From Cephalotus follicularis (lineage: Eukaryota; Streptophyta; Magnoliopsida; Oxalidales; Cephalotaceae): a DNA stretch of 64,000 nt. Numbering within the stretch: the first letter of the stretch is position 1; every line of letters begins with the position of its first letter. Below, piece after piece: positions 10,302 through 21,731 of this stretch. The DNA lies in NCBI GenBank assembly GCA_001972305.1, contig BDDD01001640.1:159653-223652 (forward strand). The letters run 5' to 3'. Below the pieces are notes generated by a model that had not been told where the DNA came from, ran no database searches, and saw only the letters and a list, made by a program, of their open reading frames with translations. The position numbers and the translations under genes are program-made.

Positions 10302-11640
10302 TTGAAGAAGGATTTTTGGGTTACTTGTGCTATAGTCTCTGCTGATGCTTCGCATGGAGTGAGTACATCAGATATGTTCATGATTGAACTAGATCTAGAT
10401 TTGAATAGTAGTTCTTCATGGGTATTTGATACTGGATGTGAAACTAACCTTTGTAATTCACTGCAGAGACTAAGAAAAGTTAGAAAGCTTGGAGCTAAAA
10501 ACTTGGACTTACGGCTTGGGGATGGATCTAGGATCATCGCTGAAGCTGTAGGGATTTATGATGGTACTTTAAGTAATGGTTATGTATTGACTCTTAATAC
10601 GTATTATTATGTACCAAACATTTTTATAAATATTATAAGTGTTTCATACTTAATTTTACAGCAGTGCCTCTAATGAAATTTTTTCTTGAATCAATTTTCT
10701 CAGTCTTTATTGGCTCTAGGCTCTTTATTTTCTTTGTTCTATGAACAGATTCATAGAATTATGGATTAATCAGTATTAATGCTTTATTACATTGCCTTTT
10801 ATGAGATGACTCAGAAACCTTATGCATTGGAATAGTATATCAGTGACAGTCTTTTTCTCTCTTTCTCTCATCCTTCCATTTATCCGTATAATGCAATTTG
10901 GGCTTGGTGCTCAAATTCCAAGACAATCAATGTTTTGTATATTCTTACAATGTTTGTGTTGGTAATCTTATTATTAACAAAGGATTATTTGTCTTAAATA
11001 CTGTAGAATCTAAAAGTAATAAGAAAAGACCAAGAGAAACTGAGTTAAATAAAACATACACTTGGCATTGTAGATTTGGATATCTTAGTGATACCAGACT
11101 TTCACAATTGGTTAAGGATGATCTTCTTGATATCCAAGATTTTGAGTCTTATCCAACGTGTGAATACCGCTTATTGGGAATGATGACCAAATCTCCTTTC
11201 TCTGGGGAAGGAGGTTACTGCGGTTAGTCCATACCGATGTATGCGGTACTATGTCGGTCAATGCAAGAGGAGAAAAGCAGACTGGTAAGTCAATAAAAAT
11301 ACTTTGATTGGACCAAGGTGGCGAGTACCTGTCAACTGAATTCCTTGGTTATCTTAGAAATAACATAATTCTTTCTCAGTGGACACCTCCTAGAACACCA
11401 CAACATAATGGTGTATCCGAAAGGAGGAATGGGACCTTGTTGGACATGGTCCGATCTATGATGTCTTTTACTGACCTTACCACCTATCTCTGGGTATATG
11501 CCCTAGAAAAAGCTGCCTATGTCTTGAATCGAATTCCTTTAAAATCTTTGCCCTCCACTCCATGCCAGGTATGGTCGGGGAGGAAACCCATCCTGAGCCA
11601 TTTAAATGTTTAGGGATGTCCGGCTTATGACAATAGGCTT
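10302..11640 (+). pseudogene. Copia protease and integrase region (C2)
   Basis: The aspartic protease active-site block is visible as WVFDTGCETNLCNSLQ near 10410, followed by LGDGSRIIAEAVG and YYYVPNIFINIISVS. Then come the integrase N-terminal block (TWHCRFGYLSDTRLSQLVKD near 11060) and part of the catalytic core (DQGGEYLSTEFLGYLR and GTPQHNGVSERRN-like residues at 11308-11430), ending with PLKSLPSTPCQVWSGRKP. The protease would cut the polyprotein and the integrase would insert the DNA copy into the chromosome. Gag-protease-integrase order is typical of Ty1/Copia. The coding frame has several breaks. Confidence 0.85.
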
Positions 11641-13431
11641 GATACAGAGAAGCTGGAAGCGCGGTCGCACCGTTGCAGGTTATTGGGGTATCCTAAAGAA
11701 AGCAAAGGATACTACTTCTACCATCCTAGCAAACAAAGTATATTTGTTTCACAAAATGATGAGTTCCTAGAGAAGGAATACCTTTTTGAAGGAAACAGTG
11801 GAAGTCAACTGGAACTGAAGGAGTTGCCACAGGAAGAGGCAACGCAGGAATGGAGGAGTTGGGGTTTGGACCTTCAAGAGGCACAGTTGAGATTGGATCT
11901 CAAGCTGAGAATGGATCTCAGTTAGGCAAAGCTCCTTTGAGGAGATCAGGACGGATCCCATTAGCACTTGAGAGGTATGGTTTCCTCATTGATGGTACTG
12001 ATGAGGTCACCATCGTTGAAGACGATGAGCCTACCAGCTATCAGGAAGCAGTGTAGAGCACTGAATCTGAGGCATGGCTAGGAGCCATGAAATCTGAAAT
12101 GGATTCCATGTACTCCAACCAGGTTTGGAATTTGGTTGAAGCACCCGAAGGCATAGTGCCTATTGGCTACAAATGGATCTTAGAGAAGAAGATGAATACA
12201 GATGGAAAGATAGAGACATATAAAGCTCGATAAGTGGCGAAAGGGTATAGACAACGACATGGTGTCGACTATACTGAGACATTCTCACATGTAGTCATGC
12301 TCAAATCCATTCAGATTTTGCTTGCGATTGCTACTCATTATGATTATGAGATATGGCCAATTGATTTCAAGATGACATTTTTAAATGGGAATATTGAAGA
12401 GGACATTTATATGTCCCAACCCAAGGAGTTTACATCCACTGAGCATCCGTACATGTTATGCCAGCTCGAACGGTCCATTTATGGACTGAAGCAAGCATCA
12501 CGTAGCTGGAATCTATGTTTTGATGAAGCAGTCAAAGCTTTTGACTTCATCAAAAATGTAGATGAGCCCTATGTTTATCGAAAGCAAGAGCGACCTAATA
12601 TCACTTTCTTAGTTCTATATGTAGATGACACCCTACTCATTGGGAATGATGTAGGGATGTTGCAGTATGCAAAGATATAGCTGACTAATAACTTTTCCAT
12701 GAAAGATTTGGGAGAAGCCGCCTATATACTAGGTATTAGGATCTACAGGGATAGATCCAATAGGTTGCTTGGGCTTTCCCAAAGCCAGTACATCAGTAAG
12801 GTGCTGAAAAGGTTTTGCATGGATAATTCTGGGAGAGGCCTATTTCCAATAGGTGAACGAATTCATATTTCTCAAAAGATGTGCCCACAGACGTCTGAAG
12901 GAATCACTTTCTTAGTGCGATCATGTATGCCATGTTATGTACTAGGCCTGATGTCGTGCATGCCCGGGGATGGCAAGCCCATTTCAGTCAGATCCCGGTG
13001 AGAATCACTGGGAAGTGGTCAAGGGGATCCTGAAGTACCTTAGGAGGACCCATGATATCTTCTTGATATATGGAAATGATAGTGAGCTAAAATTGTAGGG
13101 CTATACAGACTCCAATTTTGATAGTGATCGTAATGATCACAAATCATTCTCTGGGTATGTTTTTATACTTAATGGAGGAGCTGTGAGTTGGCGTAGTTCA
13201 AAACAAGGGACCATAGCGGATTCTACGACAGAAGCCAAGTACATAGCAGCCTCAGATGCCGCCAAGGAGTGTGTATGGATGCGCAAGTTCATCACTGAAC
13301 TCAGAGTTGTTCCTACCATTAGCTGTCCGGTTGTAATATACTGTGAAAATAATGGGGCTGTAGCACAAGCCAAGGAACCACAGTCTCACCAGCGATCCAA
13401 ACACAGGGTGACCCGACAAGCCATTGGATGA
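11641..13431 (+). pseudogene. Copia reverse transcriptase and RNase H (C2)
   Basis: The linker (ESKGYYFYHPSKQSIFVSQN; LRRSGRIPLALERYGFLID) leads into RT at about 12060. RT blocks seen: AKGYRQRHGVDYTETFSHV, LLAIATHYDYEIW, MSQPKEFTS, YGLKQASRSWNLCFDE, then the catalytic YVDD in VLYVDDTLLIGND near 12617. RNase H follows with [20 protein letters not shown] and [20 protein letters not shown] (13183-13431). Together they would copy element RNA into DNA. The region has several breaks. It ends just before the LTR, as expected for Copia. Confidence 0.88.
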
Positions 13432-14732
13432 GCTTTTGTACCGAACCTATCTGTGTATATATAAACAGTGTTTTTCCAGATATATGACACGTGCTAATTT
13501 GTTTATATTATTTGTGACAATATCACTTGTGTTTTATCACATAATTGAAGTAGTTTAATATTACCTTACGTACACTTGTGATGCCCTGACATAAGGTTGG
13601 ATGCTAAGCATGGAGGCAGTGAGATTGGTTACCTTATTCCTTATGTCGAATTAGTTCCAAGTCATAGGTTCACTTTGTGGGCATTAGTGAACCGGATAGA
13701 CTTGCGCTTATGTTGCTTGCTTTTTGAATTGGAGGATAGATTCTCTCACTACCATCTGTGTTGCGACAATGGGGAAAATACGGGGTGCACACTAGGAGCG
13801 TGTACACTAAACTGGACCCGCGTAGGAGACACTATTTGGATAGTTGTTATTCTCGTGTCAGAAGTGACTCCTACTTGTTGCGGTTATGAATAAGTGCTAG
13901 TCACTTAGCAGGTTCTTGAACTCGTCCGATCCTTAGACCTGAGCGGCTGCTCTATATTGAATGGAGACAGTTATGCTTTGATCTCCACCTTACCTAGTTC
14001 TTGTGCAGGGCTGGCAATCAGGTGGTCTTTGGGTATGATCGAATCAATACGAATATAAGCTAGTGCGCAATATGGGATTGTCGCACCTGAGCGAAAGTGA
14101 TCGGCCATATTATGGTCTGATTGTACTTTGGACTTATGAAATCCTTGGCCAAGGTTGAGGTGGACTGGAAATTAGATTTTTGGAGAGTATGCCAAAGGTC
14201 CTAATAATAATCAAATATTTGACCCATTGAGGTATTACCTAGGGTTGACACGTATCATTACCCTAGACCTCAATCGGGGCCAAGTATGACAAAGGATTAT
14301 TGTACATGCGAACCGACGACTTAAAAAGTCTCGTGTTACGACGGTGTGTAATAAATTATGAAAAATTAATTGGAATAATTCTTCATCTGGATAATATTGG
14401 ATATTAGTCCGAAAGAATTTAAATAGGTCTGGGAGTATTTAGAATGGCTTAACCGAACCCTAGGGCAATTTCGGTAATTTTTGAACACCACCGATACTAA
14501 CTGAGATTTTAAAGGGTCCCTGTCCGATAATGATTTTTTCAAAAATATGTTGGACATATTAACTCTTTCTGATAATTATAAAATCAAAGATTGATAAGGT
14601 GTATTTTGCAATTTATGGTGACACGTTTGTTTGATCTTATTTGATCAATATTAGAAGGCATATGTGGCATCACTAAAATGAGTATTACTCATTTAAATAA
14701 GAGTTAGACTGAAAATGTTTGACCAGCCTTCT

Positions 14733-14866
14733 AAGCATCGACGTTTTTTGGAAAAATTTCAACGCTTAAACCCCATCTCAGCATTACTGCCTTTTGAAAA
14801 GGCGTCAATGCTTAGCCCATCTAAACGTCAGCGCTTTTGGAAAAGCGTCGATGCTTAGAGCGGTAA
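14733..14866. repeat. GCGTCGAYGCTT palindrome cluster in C2/C3 LTR
   Basis: AAGCATCGACGTTTT, TTTCAACGCTTAAAC, AAGGCGTCAATGCTTAG, AACGTCAGCGCTTTT and AAAGCGTCGATGCTTAG lie in 135 bp. In the third LTR the equivalent place (18894-18935) keeps only AAGCGTCGACGCCTTT and AAAGCGTCGTCGG. Confidence 0.8.
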
Positions 14867-15370
14867 CATGTATGCCCTACGTCAGCACACGACGTGCGCA
14901 AGAGCTCTCTTCCACTCCCAGCGATTTTCTCTCTTCATAGCATAATGGGGAGCACACTTGGGATCATGGAATCATGTTTCCTTAGAGAAAGCACCATGAT
15001 CTAAAAGTGTATGAATGGGTGCGACTAGAGAGAGAGAGAAATCGGCTGGAATAAAAAAAAATATAGTTTGGGGTGATTTTTGCAATACACTGCTGGGCAA
15101 GTTCTCTGCACATATTCCTTCATTGATTTGTTCATCGAGTTTGACTCTAACCTAGGGTGGATTGTTATTGACATTCTTTGTCAATCCTAGTCTTCTCTTT
15201 GTGAGCATTGTGAGAGAGAGTAAGTGAATACAGAGGCCTGTTTTTATGTTTGCTCAATTGCTGGTGTTTGGAACAATTGACTTGGAGGAACTCAAAGATT
15301 GTGGGGAGTCTACTCAAGCAAGTAGCGGCAAAGACGAAGGAGCCATCACCATACGGTATGAACTCCATTT

Positions 15371-15388
15371 CTCTCTCTCTCTCTCTCT
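15371..15388. repeat. (CT)9 microsatellite
   Basis: Pure CT dinucleotide run near the LTR end. The same place in the 7162-7656 remnant has only four units. Confidence 0.9.
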
Positions 15389-15619
15389 ATGTTGCCATGT
15401 TGGTGTATAACCTTTGCATGTATAGGTCATGCTAATTCAATTATGATATGATGCGGTGAACCTTGTGACTTGTGCATGGCCCGAATTGGACAGTGTTTTT
15501 CCCTTTTGGTGTTAGAGGTGTTCTTCCGCTACCATATTGTTTATAAAAAGTTTTGTTTGCACTTTTAAAACCCTTGGGTCCGATTCTCATTCTGGGGATG
15601 GATTACCATTTCCTTCATG

Positions 15620-18071
15620 TGGAACTAACCTATGCAATACATTGCAGGGGTTAAGAAAAGTTAGAAGGCTTGGAGCTAAAGATTTGGACTTGCGACATTG
15701 TGATGGATCTAGGATCATCGATGAAGCTGTAGGGATTTATGATATTACTTTTAGTAATGGTTATGTACTGACTCTTAATCCTTGCTATTTTGTGGTGAAC
15801 ATTGTAAGAAATATTATAAGTGTTTCATACTAATGTAATTTGGGCTTAGAGCTTAGATTCCAAGACATTCAATGTTTTGTATATTTTGACAAGGTTTGTG
15901 TTGGTAATGGTTTTATCAACAATGGATTATATGTTTTGAATACAGTACAATCTAAAATCACATCCATTGAGCAAAGTAGTAAGGTAAGATATAGAGAAAC
16001 TGAGTTGAATAAAACCTAAACTTGGCACCGTAGACTTGGACATCTTAATGATGCATGGCTTACATAATTGGTTAAGGATAATCTTTTGGATATCCAGGAC
16101 TTGGAGTCCAATCCAACGTATGAATCCTATTTTTTGGGAAAGATGACCAAATCTCTTTTCTCCGGGGAAGGAGAAAGGGCAATGGACTTACTAGGGTTAG
16201 TCCATACCGACGTATGTGTTCCTATGTCGGTCAGTGCGCGAGGGAGTTATATCTACTTCATAACCTTTACCAATGATTTATCTAGGTTTGATTATATGTA
16301 TCTGATGAGATACAAGTCAGAATCCTTTCAGAAATTTAAGGAGTTCAGACTTGAAGTAAAAAAAGTATACTGGTATGTCGATTAAAATACTTCGGTCGGA
16401 CCAAGGTGGCAAGTACATGTCAGCTGAATTCCTAGGTTATCTTAGAGATAACAGAATTCTTTCTCAGTGGACACCTCTTGGAACACCACAACATAATGGT
16501 GTATCCGAAAGGAAGAATCGGACCTTGTTGGACATGGTTCGATCTAAGATGTCTTTTACTGACCTTCCCACCTATCTCTGGGGATATGCCCTAGATACAG
16601 CTGCCTATATCTTGAATCAGAGTCCTTCAAAATCCTTGCCCTCCACTCCATACCAGGTATGGTCAAGGAGGAAACCCAGCCTGAGCCATTTAAAGGTTTA
16701 GGGTTGTCTGACTTATGTCAAGAGGCTTGATAAAGATAAGCTGGAAGCGCGGTCAGACCGTTGCATGTTTGTAGGGTATCCTAAAGAAACCCAAGGATAC
16801 TACTTCTACCATCGTAGCGGACATAGTATATTTTTTTCACGAAATGATGTGTTCCTAGAGAAGGAATACCTTCTTGAAGGAAATAGTGGAAGTCAGGTGG
16901 AACTCAAGGAATTGCCACAGGAAGAGAGAACGCAGAAAATGGAGGAGTTGGGGGTTGGACCTTCAACAGACATAGTTGAGATTGGATCTCAAGCTGACTA
17001 TGGATCTCAGTTAGGGACAACTCCTTTGACTAGATCAGGCCGGACTTCATTTGCACCTGAGAGGTATGGTTTCCTCATTGATGGTACTAATGAGGTCAAC
17101 GTCGTTGAAGACGATGAGCCTACCAGCTATCAGGAGGGAGTGCAGGGCACTAAATCTGAGGCATGCCTAGGAGCCATGAAATCTGAAATGGATTCCATGT
17201 ACTTCAACCAGATTTGGAATTTGGTTGAAGCATCCGAAGGCATAATGCCTATTGGTTGAAAATGGATATTCAAAAAGAAGATGAACACAGATGGAAAAAT
17301 TGAGACATAAAAAGCTCTATTAGTGGCGAAAGGGTATAGACAGCGACATGGTGTCGACTATACTGAGACATTTTCACCTGTCGCCATGCTCAAATCCATA
17401 CAGATTTTGCTAGCGATTGCCGCTCATTATGATTATGAGATATGGCAAATGGATGTCAATACGGCATTTTTAAATGGGCGTCTTGAAAAGGACATCTATA
17501 TGTCCCAACCCGAGGGGTTTACATCCACCAAGCATCCGCACATGGTGTGTAAGCTCAAATTGTCCATTTATGGACTAAAGCAAGCATCTCGTAGCTGGAA
17601 TCTACCTTTTGATGAAGCTCTCAAAGCTTTTGACTTCATTAAAAATGTAGATGAGCCTTGTGTTCATCGAAAGCGAGAAGGTCCTAATATTACTTTCTTA
17701 GTGTTGTATGTAGATGACATCCCACTCATTGGGAATGATGTAGGGATGTTGTAGTCTACAAAAGTATGGCTAGCTAAGAACTTTCCATGAAGGATTTGGG
17801 AGAAGCCACGTATACACTAGCTATTAGGATCTACAGGGATAGGTCCAATCGGTTTCTTGTGCTTTCCCAAAGCCAGTACATCAGCAAAGTGCTAAAAAGG
17901 TTTAGCATGGAGAATTCCTAGAGAGGCCTACTGCCAATAGGTGAAGGAATTCTACTTTCTCAAAAGATCTCTCCACAAACACTTAAAGAGAGAGCACGCA
18001 TGAGTCGGATCCCTTATGCTACGGCAGTAGGGTCAATCATGTATGCCATGTTATGTACTAGGCTTGATTTC
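15620..18071 (+). pseudogene. Copia element C3, protease to RNase H fragment, broken
   Basis: Directly after the shared LTR the sequence reads as Copia protease (CGTNLCNTLQGLRKVRRLG), integrase (DRLGHL-type zinc block; LLGLVHTDVCVPMSVSARG; DQGGKYMSAEFLGYLRDNRI; GTPQHNGVSERKN), linker and RT (AKGYRQRHGVDYTETFSPVA, LLAIAAHYDYEIWQMDVN, catalytic LYVDD near 17710), then the first part of RNase H. It is close to C2 throughout but often nearer the family consensus, so it is a separate copy and not a duplicate of C2. Primer site, leader and gag are not present. Several breaks; not functional. Confidence 0.85.
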
Positions 18072-20204
18072 TTTGCGTGTGATCGAATCTATACGAATAT
18101 AAGCGAGTGCGCAATATGGGATTGTCATACCTGAGCGAAGGTGATCGGCCCTATTATGGTCTGATTGTACTTTGGACTTATGAAATCCTTGGCTAAGGTT
18201 GAGGTGGACTAGAAATTGGATTTTCGGAGAGTCTACCAAAGGTCCCAATAATAATCAGATATTTTACCCATTGAGGTATTATCTAGGGTTGACACGTCTC
18301 CTTTCCCTAGACCTCAATCGGGGTCAAGTATGACAAGGGATTATAATACACGTAAACCGAGGACTCAAAAAGTCTTGCGTTTATGGCACTGTGTAATAAA
18401 TTATGAGAAAATTAATTGAATTAATTTTTCCATCTGGAAAATATTCGATATTAGTCCAAAAGCATTTTAAATAAGCTTGGAACTATTTAGAATGTCTTAA
18501 CCGAACCCTAAGGGTATTTCGGTAATTTATAAACACCACCGATTTTAACCGAGATTTTAAAGGGTCCCTACCCAATAACGATATCTTCATAAATATGTTA
18601 GACATATTTAATCTTGGTGACAATAATAAAATCAAATATTTGTTAGGTGGATTTGGCAAATTATGTTATAGTTAAATGGTGACACATTCGCTTGATCTTA
18701 TTTAATTAATATTTGAAGGGATATGTGGCATCACTTAAATGCGTAGGGCCTATTTATATTATGTAATGGTTGTTCTCTTGGAGAAAATAACATGTGGCAT
18801 AGGAAAGCGATGAGTTAGACTCATTTTTCTATGAAAAGCATACCACAAGACCAGCATTTTTAAACCACAAAAAAGAACATGGTTGTCTTGTCTAAGCGTC
18901 GACGCCTTTGGCGAAAGCGTCGTCGGTTAGTGCCTTAATGCCACAATGTCACAAAAGTAGGGCACGCTACGTGGGCACGTTCTTCTCCCACTCCCAACCG
19001 ATTTTCCTTCTCATAAAAAATCGGAGCACGTTGGGGAGTGGGAAATGTTTTTTCTTAGAAAAAAATGACATTAAAGATTATGGATAGTGTGAGTGCCGTG
19101 GGCATCATTTTTTGGGAAAAAAACAGATAAACGCTTGGAGCCAACGTATTCTTTCGTATCCCTTCACCTATTTTTTTCACCAAGTTTGGAGCTAATCTAG
19201 GGTGGATTGTGATTGACAACATTAGTCAATTTCAATACTCCCTTTGTGAGCATAGTTAGAGAGTGTGACAGTGTTGAGTGTGACATTGTTGGTGCCGAAT
19301 TTTGTTCTTGGTGCTTGGAGCAGTAGCTTTTGGCATCTTGGAGAATCTAAATGCTTGGAGGAATCTTCTCAAGCGTGTACTGGCAAAGACGAAGGAGCCA
19401 TCACATTCGGTATGACTTCTAGTTCTTCTCTATGTTGCTTGTTTAGCATAAAAATGTGTTATTTTTAATGATTTATTTGTTATATTTTTATGCTTGGATC
19501 AGATTACTCGGGTATGTTTTATTGTATTTTCAGGCTTTCATTTAATTCTAAGAAAGAGAAATCAACGGAGCTAAGAAGCTAATTTTGGAGTCCAAATAAG
19601 AGATAATGACATAATGGTAATTATGAAACCTTTGGAAGTTACCGGAACATATCAAATAGTGGACTCATTGTGTACATAAAATTATTTGGTGCACTTTTAA
19701 TTCTTGGGTCGACATATTCTGAGATTCAAGTGAAGAGATATAGTTAAAGGATATATTTGGATTGCATGGCGTATTACCATTATGCCATTAGTTATCAATG
19801 CAAATTGAATGCATTCTCCAGCAAACAAGCCCAGCATCTCATGCCACCATGTGCATCAAGCCTTCATTGAACCATTCAACACATGTATGCAATCCAGCCA
19901 TCCAATCCATGCAATCCATGCGCCAATCAGCAACAAACAACCCATGCAACCCATCAGCATGTCATGCGCGTTAATCTTCAGCCCATGTACTTCACGCCAC
20001 ATGCGCCATCCTTTCCATGCATAAATCAACACATAAGTCAGCAGCACAATGCAGCAGCCCACGTTTTCAAGCCGCAATTCAACAGCCCACAATTCACCAA
20101 CTATTGCATTGTTTAATTTTTTAGGTAGGTTACATATGTATATATATATGGCACAGGAAGACACAAAGACAGCAAGAATGGCCGATCTCCCTTCTTCTTT
20201 TCTT

Positions 20205-20308
20205 TATAAATTTTTAGTTTAGTTTTCTCCATGTTTTGTAGCTAGTTTCTTAAGGTTTTGGGGTTAGAACAAAACCTAGATTGTTATTGTTTCAATTCCA
20301 TCAATAAA
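20205..20308 (+). promoter_or_regulatory. LTR core promoter and poly(A) signal candidates (G2)
   Basis: TATAAA at 20205-20210 and AATAAA at 20303-20308 are spaced as expected for U3 promoter and R/U5 polyadenylation in a plant LTR. Both are kept in the 3' LTR (about 25379 and 25477). No transcript data are available. Confidence 0.45.
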
Positions 20309-20445
20309 AATCCTTGAATATTTTATTTGTTCTTCAATTTTTCTGCCTTCACACACACTTTTTCTGTCTGATTAAAATCCACAAACATCTTGTCGGTGAA
20401 GTTGAAAGTTGGTGAATGAATGGTTTTCAACGCGATCAATGGAGT

Positions 20446-20602
20446 CTACTCATACGGTTTGTCACGCCGAACACACTTCGTATAGACCTAGCATGACTAC
20501 TCATACGGTTTGTCTGATTAAAATCCACACTCCGTATAGACCTAGCATGACTACTCATACGATTTGTCATCACAGTCGCACTCCGTATTGACCTAACTGT
20601 CG
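20446..20602. repeat. Three 51-54-bp tandem units in G2 LTR
   Basis: CTACTCATACGGTTTGTC begins units at 20446, 20497 and 20551, each ending in CGTATAGACCTAGCATGA or a variant. The same array is in the 3' LTR from about 25620. Confidence 0.85.
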
Positions 20603-21000
20603 TTGGTTATCAAGGTATGATCGTTTAATTAAAGTGAATTGTTCAATACAATCTATGGTTAGTTTCTATACCCTAAAACCAATTTTTCATTATATATTTT
20701 CTTTAGTTTTATTCATTGCTTTAATTAGTTTTAATTTGCACGTATTATTTTTTGTTATTTTCAATTATTTTAGTCTGTTATTTTATTTAATTTATTTCCT
20801 GCATGTTTTCAATTGTTTTATTATTTTTGCATAATTAGGAGTAGTTTTTGTTAGTTTATCTCAAATTTGGTATACTTCGCCTAGGTTGAATAATTTATAA
20901 CTAGTTTAACGTTTCCCTGCGTTCAACCCGTTACTGCATGATCCGTGCACTTGCGGCTATAAATTTTGAAACAAACATTTTTTTTACGTGAACAAGTTTT

Positions 21001-21018
21001 TGGCGCCATTGCCGGGGA
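21001..21018 (+). other. Primer binding site, tRNA-Asp type (G2)
   Basis: TGGCGCCATTGCCGGGGA matches, with one mismatch, the complement of the 3' end of plant tRNA-Asp(GUC). This is the usual primer of Athila-type Gypsy elements. Confidence 0.88.
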
Positions 21019-21356
21019 AACGTTTTAAATTAGTTTAAATTTATTCGGCTGATTCGTAGTATTTATTTGTGTTTTATTTTTCTGTTTTTTTATTTTTGTG
21101 TTTTGTGTTCCCTTTTATTTTGTTAGCTTAGTTTAATTAGGGAGTTGCATAAGCTTTAACAATAAATTCTTATAATATTTGCATAAGTTTTAACAAACCC
21201 TGCTTTTTGCTAAGTTACTTTTCTACGTAAGCTTTAATAATTTAGTTTAATTTAGTTTGTTAAAAAAAAAACAAAACAAAACAAAAAAAAAACCTATGTT
21301 TTCTGCTTAGTTACGTTAAGATAGTTTTTTTTAATATATATATTTTAGTTTAGTTT

Positions 21357-21731
21357 ATGACTGAGTGGGTACGTGGCACAAATAACCGTCTTGAGCGAAA
21401 TAATCAACAAATACAAATGGCGGACGAGCAACCAATTCACACTCTTCGCGATAGATTCTATCCCGCAAGGACAGCGCAACCATCCTGTATCCTGTTGCCT
21501 GCACCTAACGGGAACAATTTTGAGCTAAAATCACAGTTCATTAGCATGCTCCCACACTTTCATGGTTTACCAAATGAGGATGCATATCTCTTCCTTCGGG
21601 ATATAATCAAATTCCCATCGCACCCGAAGATCAAGAGAAGACCACATTCACATGCCCCTTTGGCACATTTGCATATCGACGCATGCCATTTGGCCTATGC
21701 AATGCCCCTGCGACATTCCAGCGGTGCATGA
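21357..21731 (+). pseudogene. Athila-like gag, N-terminal fragment (G2)
   Basis: The frame begins MTEWVRGTNNRLERNNQQIQ and carries the start of an Athila-type gag: [47 protein letters not shown]. These lines are the conserved opening of Athila capsid proteins, in which a short basic/Asn-rich N-terminus precedes PNEDPxxHLxxF-like helices. After about 90 codons the gag similarity ends and the DNA is RT sequence in another frame. The rest of gag and the protease are not present in this copy. Confidence 0.75.

Larger units (their letters stand above)
7162..15619 (+). mobile_element. Ty1/Copia element C2, broken, 3' LTR shared with C3
   Basis: Order on the plus strand: LTR remnant (7162-7656), weak initiator-Met primer site, a 1.9-kb leader, gag, protease, integrase, RT, RNase H, then an LTR of about 2.1 kb ending at 15619. 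Integrase before RT identifies Ty1/Copia. The reading frame has several breaks. The RT style (GYRQRHGVDYTETFSPVA, LLAIAAHYDYEIW) resembles plant Tork/TAR/Angela-type elements, but the lineage is not settled by eye. The left LTR is only a remnant, abutting the G0 LTR. Confidence 0.88.
13440..15619 (+). mobile_element. Copia LTR shared by C2 (3') and C3 (5')
   Basis: Starts shortly after RNase H of C2 (exact first base not resolved, 13440-13560) and ends at CATTTCCTTCA, 15619. Homologues are the remnant at 7162-7656 and the interrupted copy at 18072-26360. It contains a GTCGAC palindrome cluster (14733-14866), a (CT)n run (15371-15388) and no gene. C3 coding sequence starts right after it, so one LTR sits between two internal regions. 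Confidence 0.8.
19444..20994 (+). mobile_element. 5' LTR of G2
   Basis: Ends ACGTGAACA at 20994 just before the primer site. The part from 19503 on pairs with the 3' LTR (24659-26168) almost base for base. Inside are CCATGCAATCCATGCGCC repeats (19880-19990), a TATA-like site (20205), a poly(A) signal (20303) and a triple 51-54-bp repeat (20446-20602). The exact first base is uncertain. Confidence 0.85.
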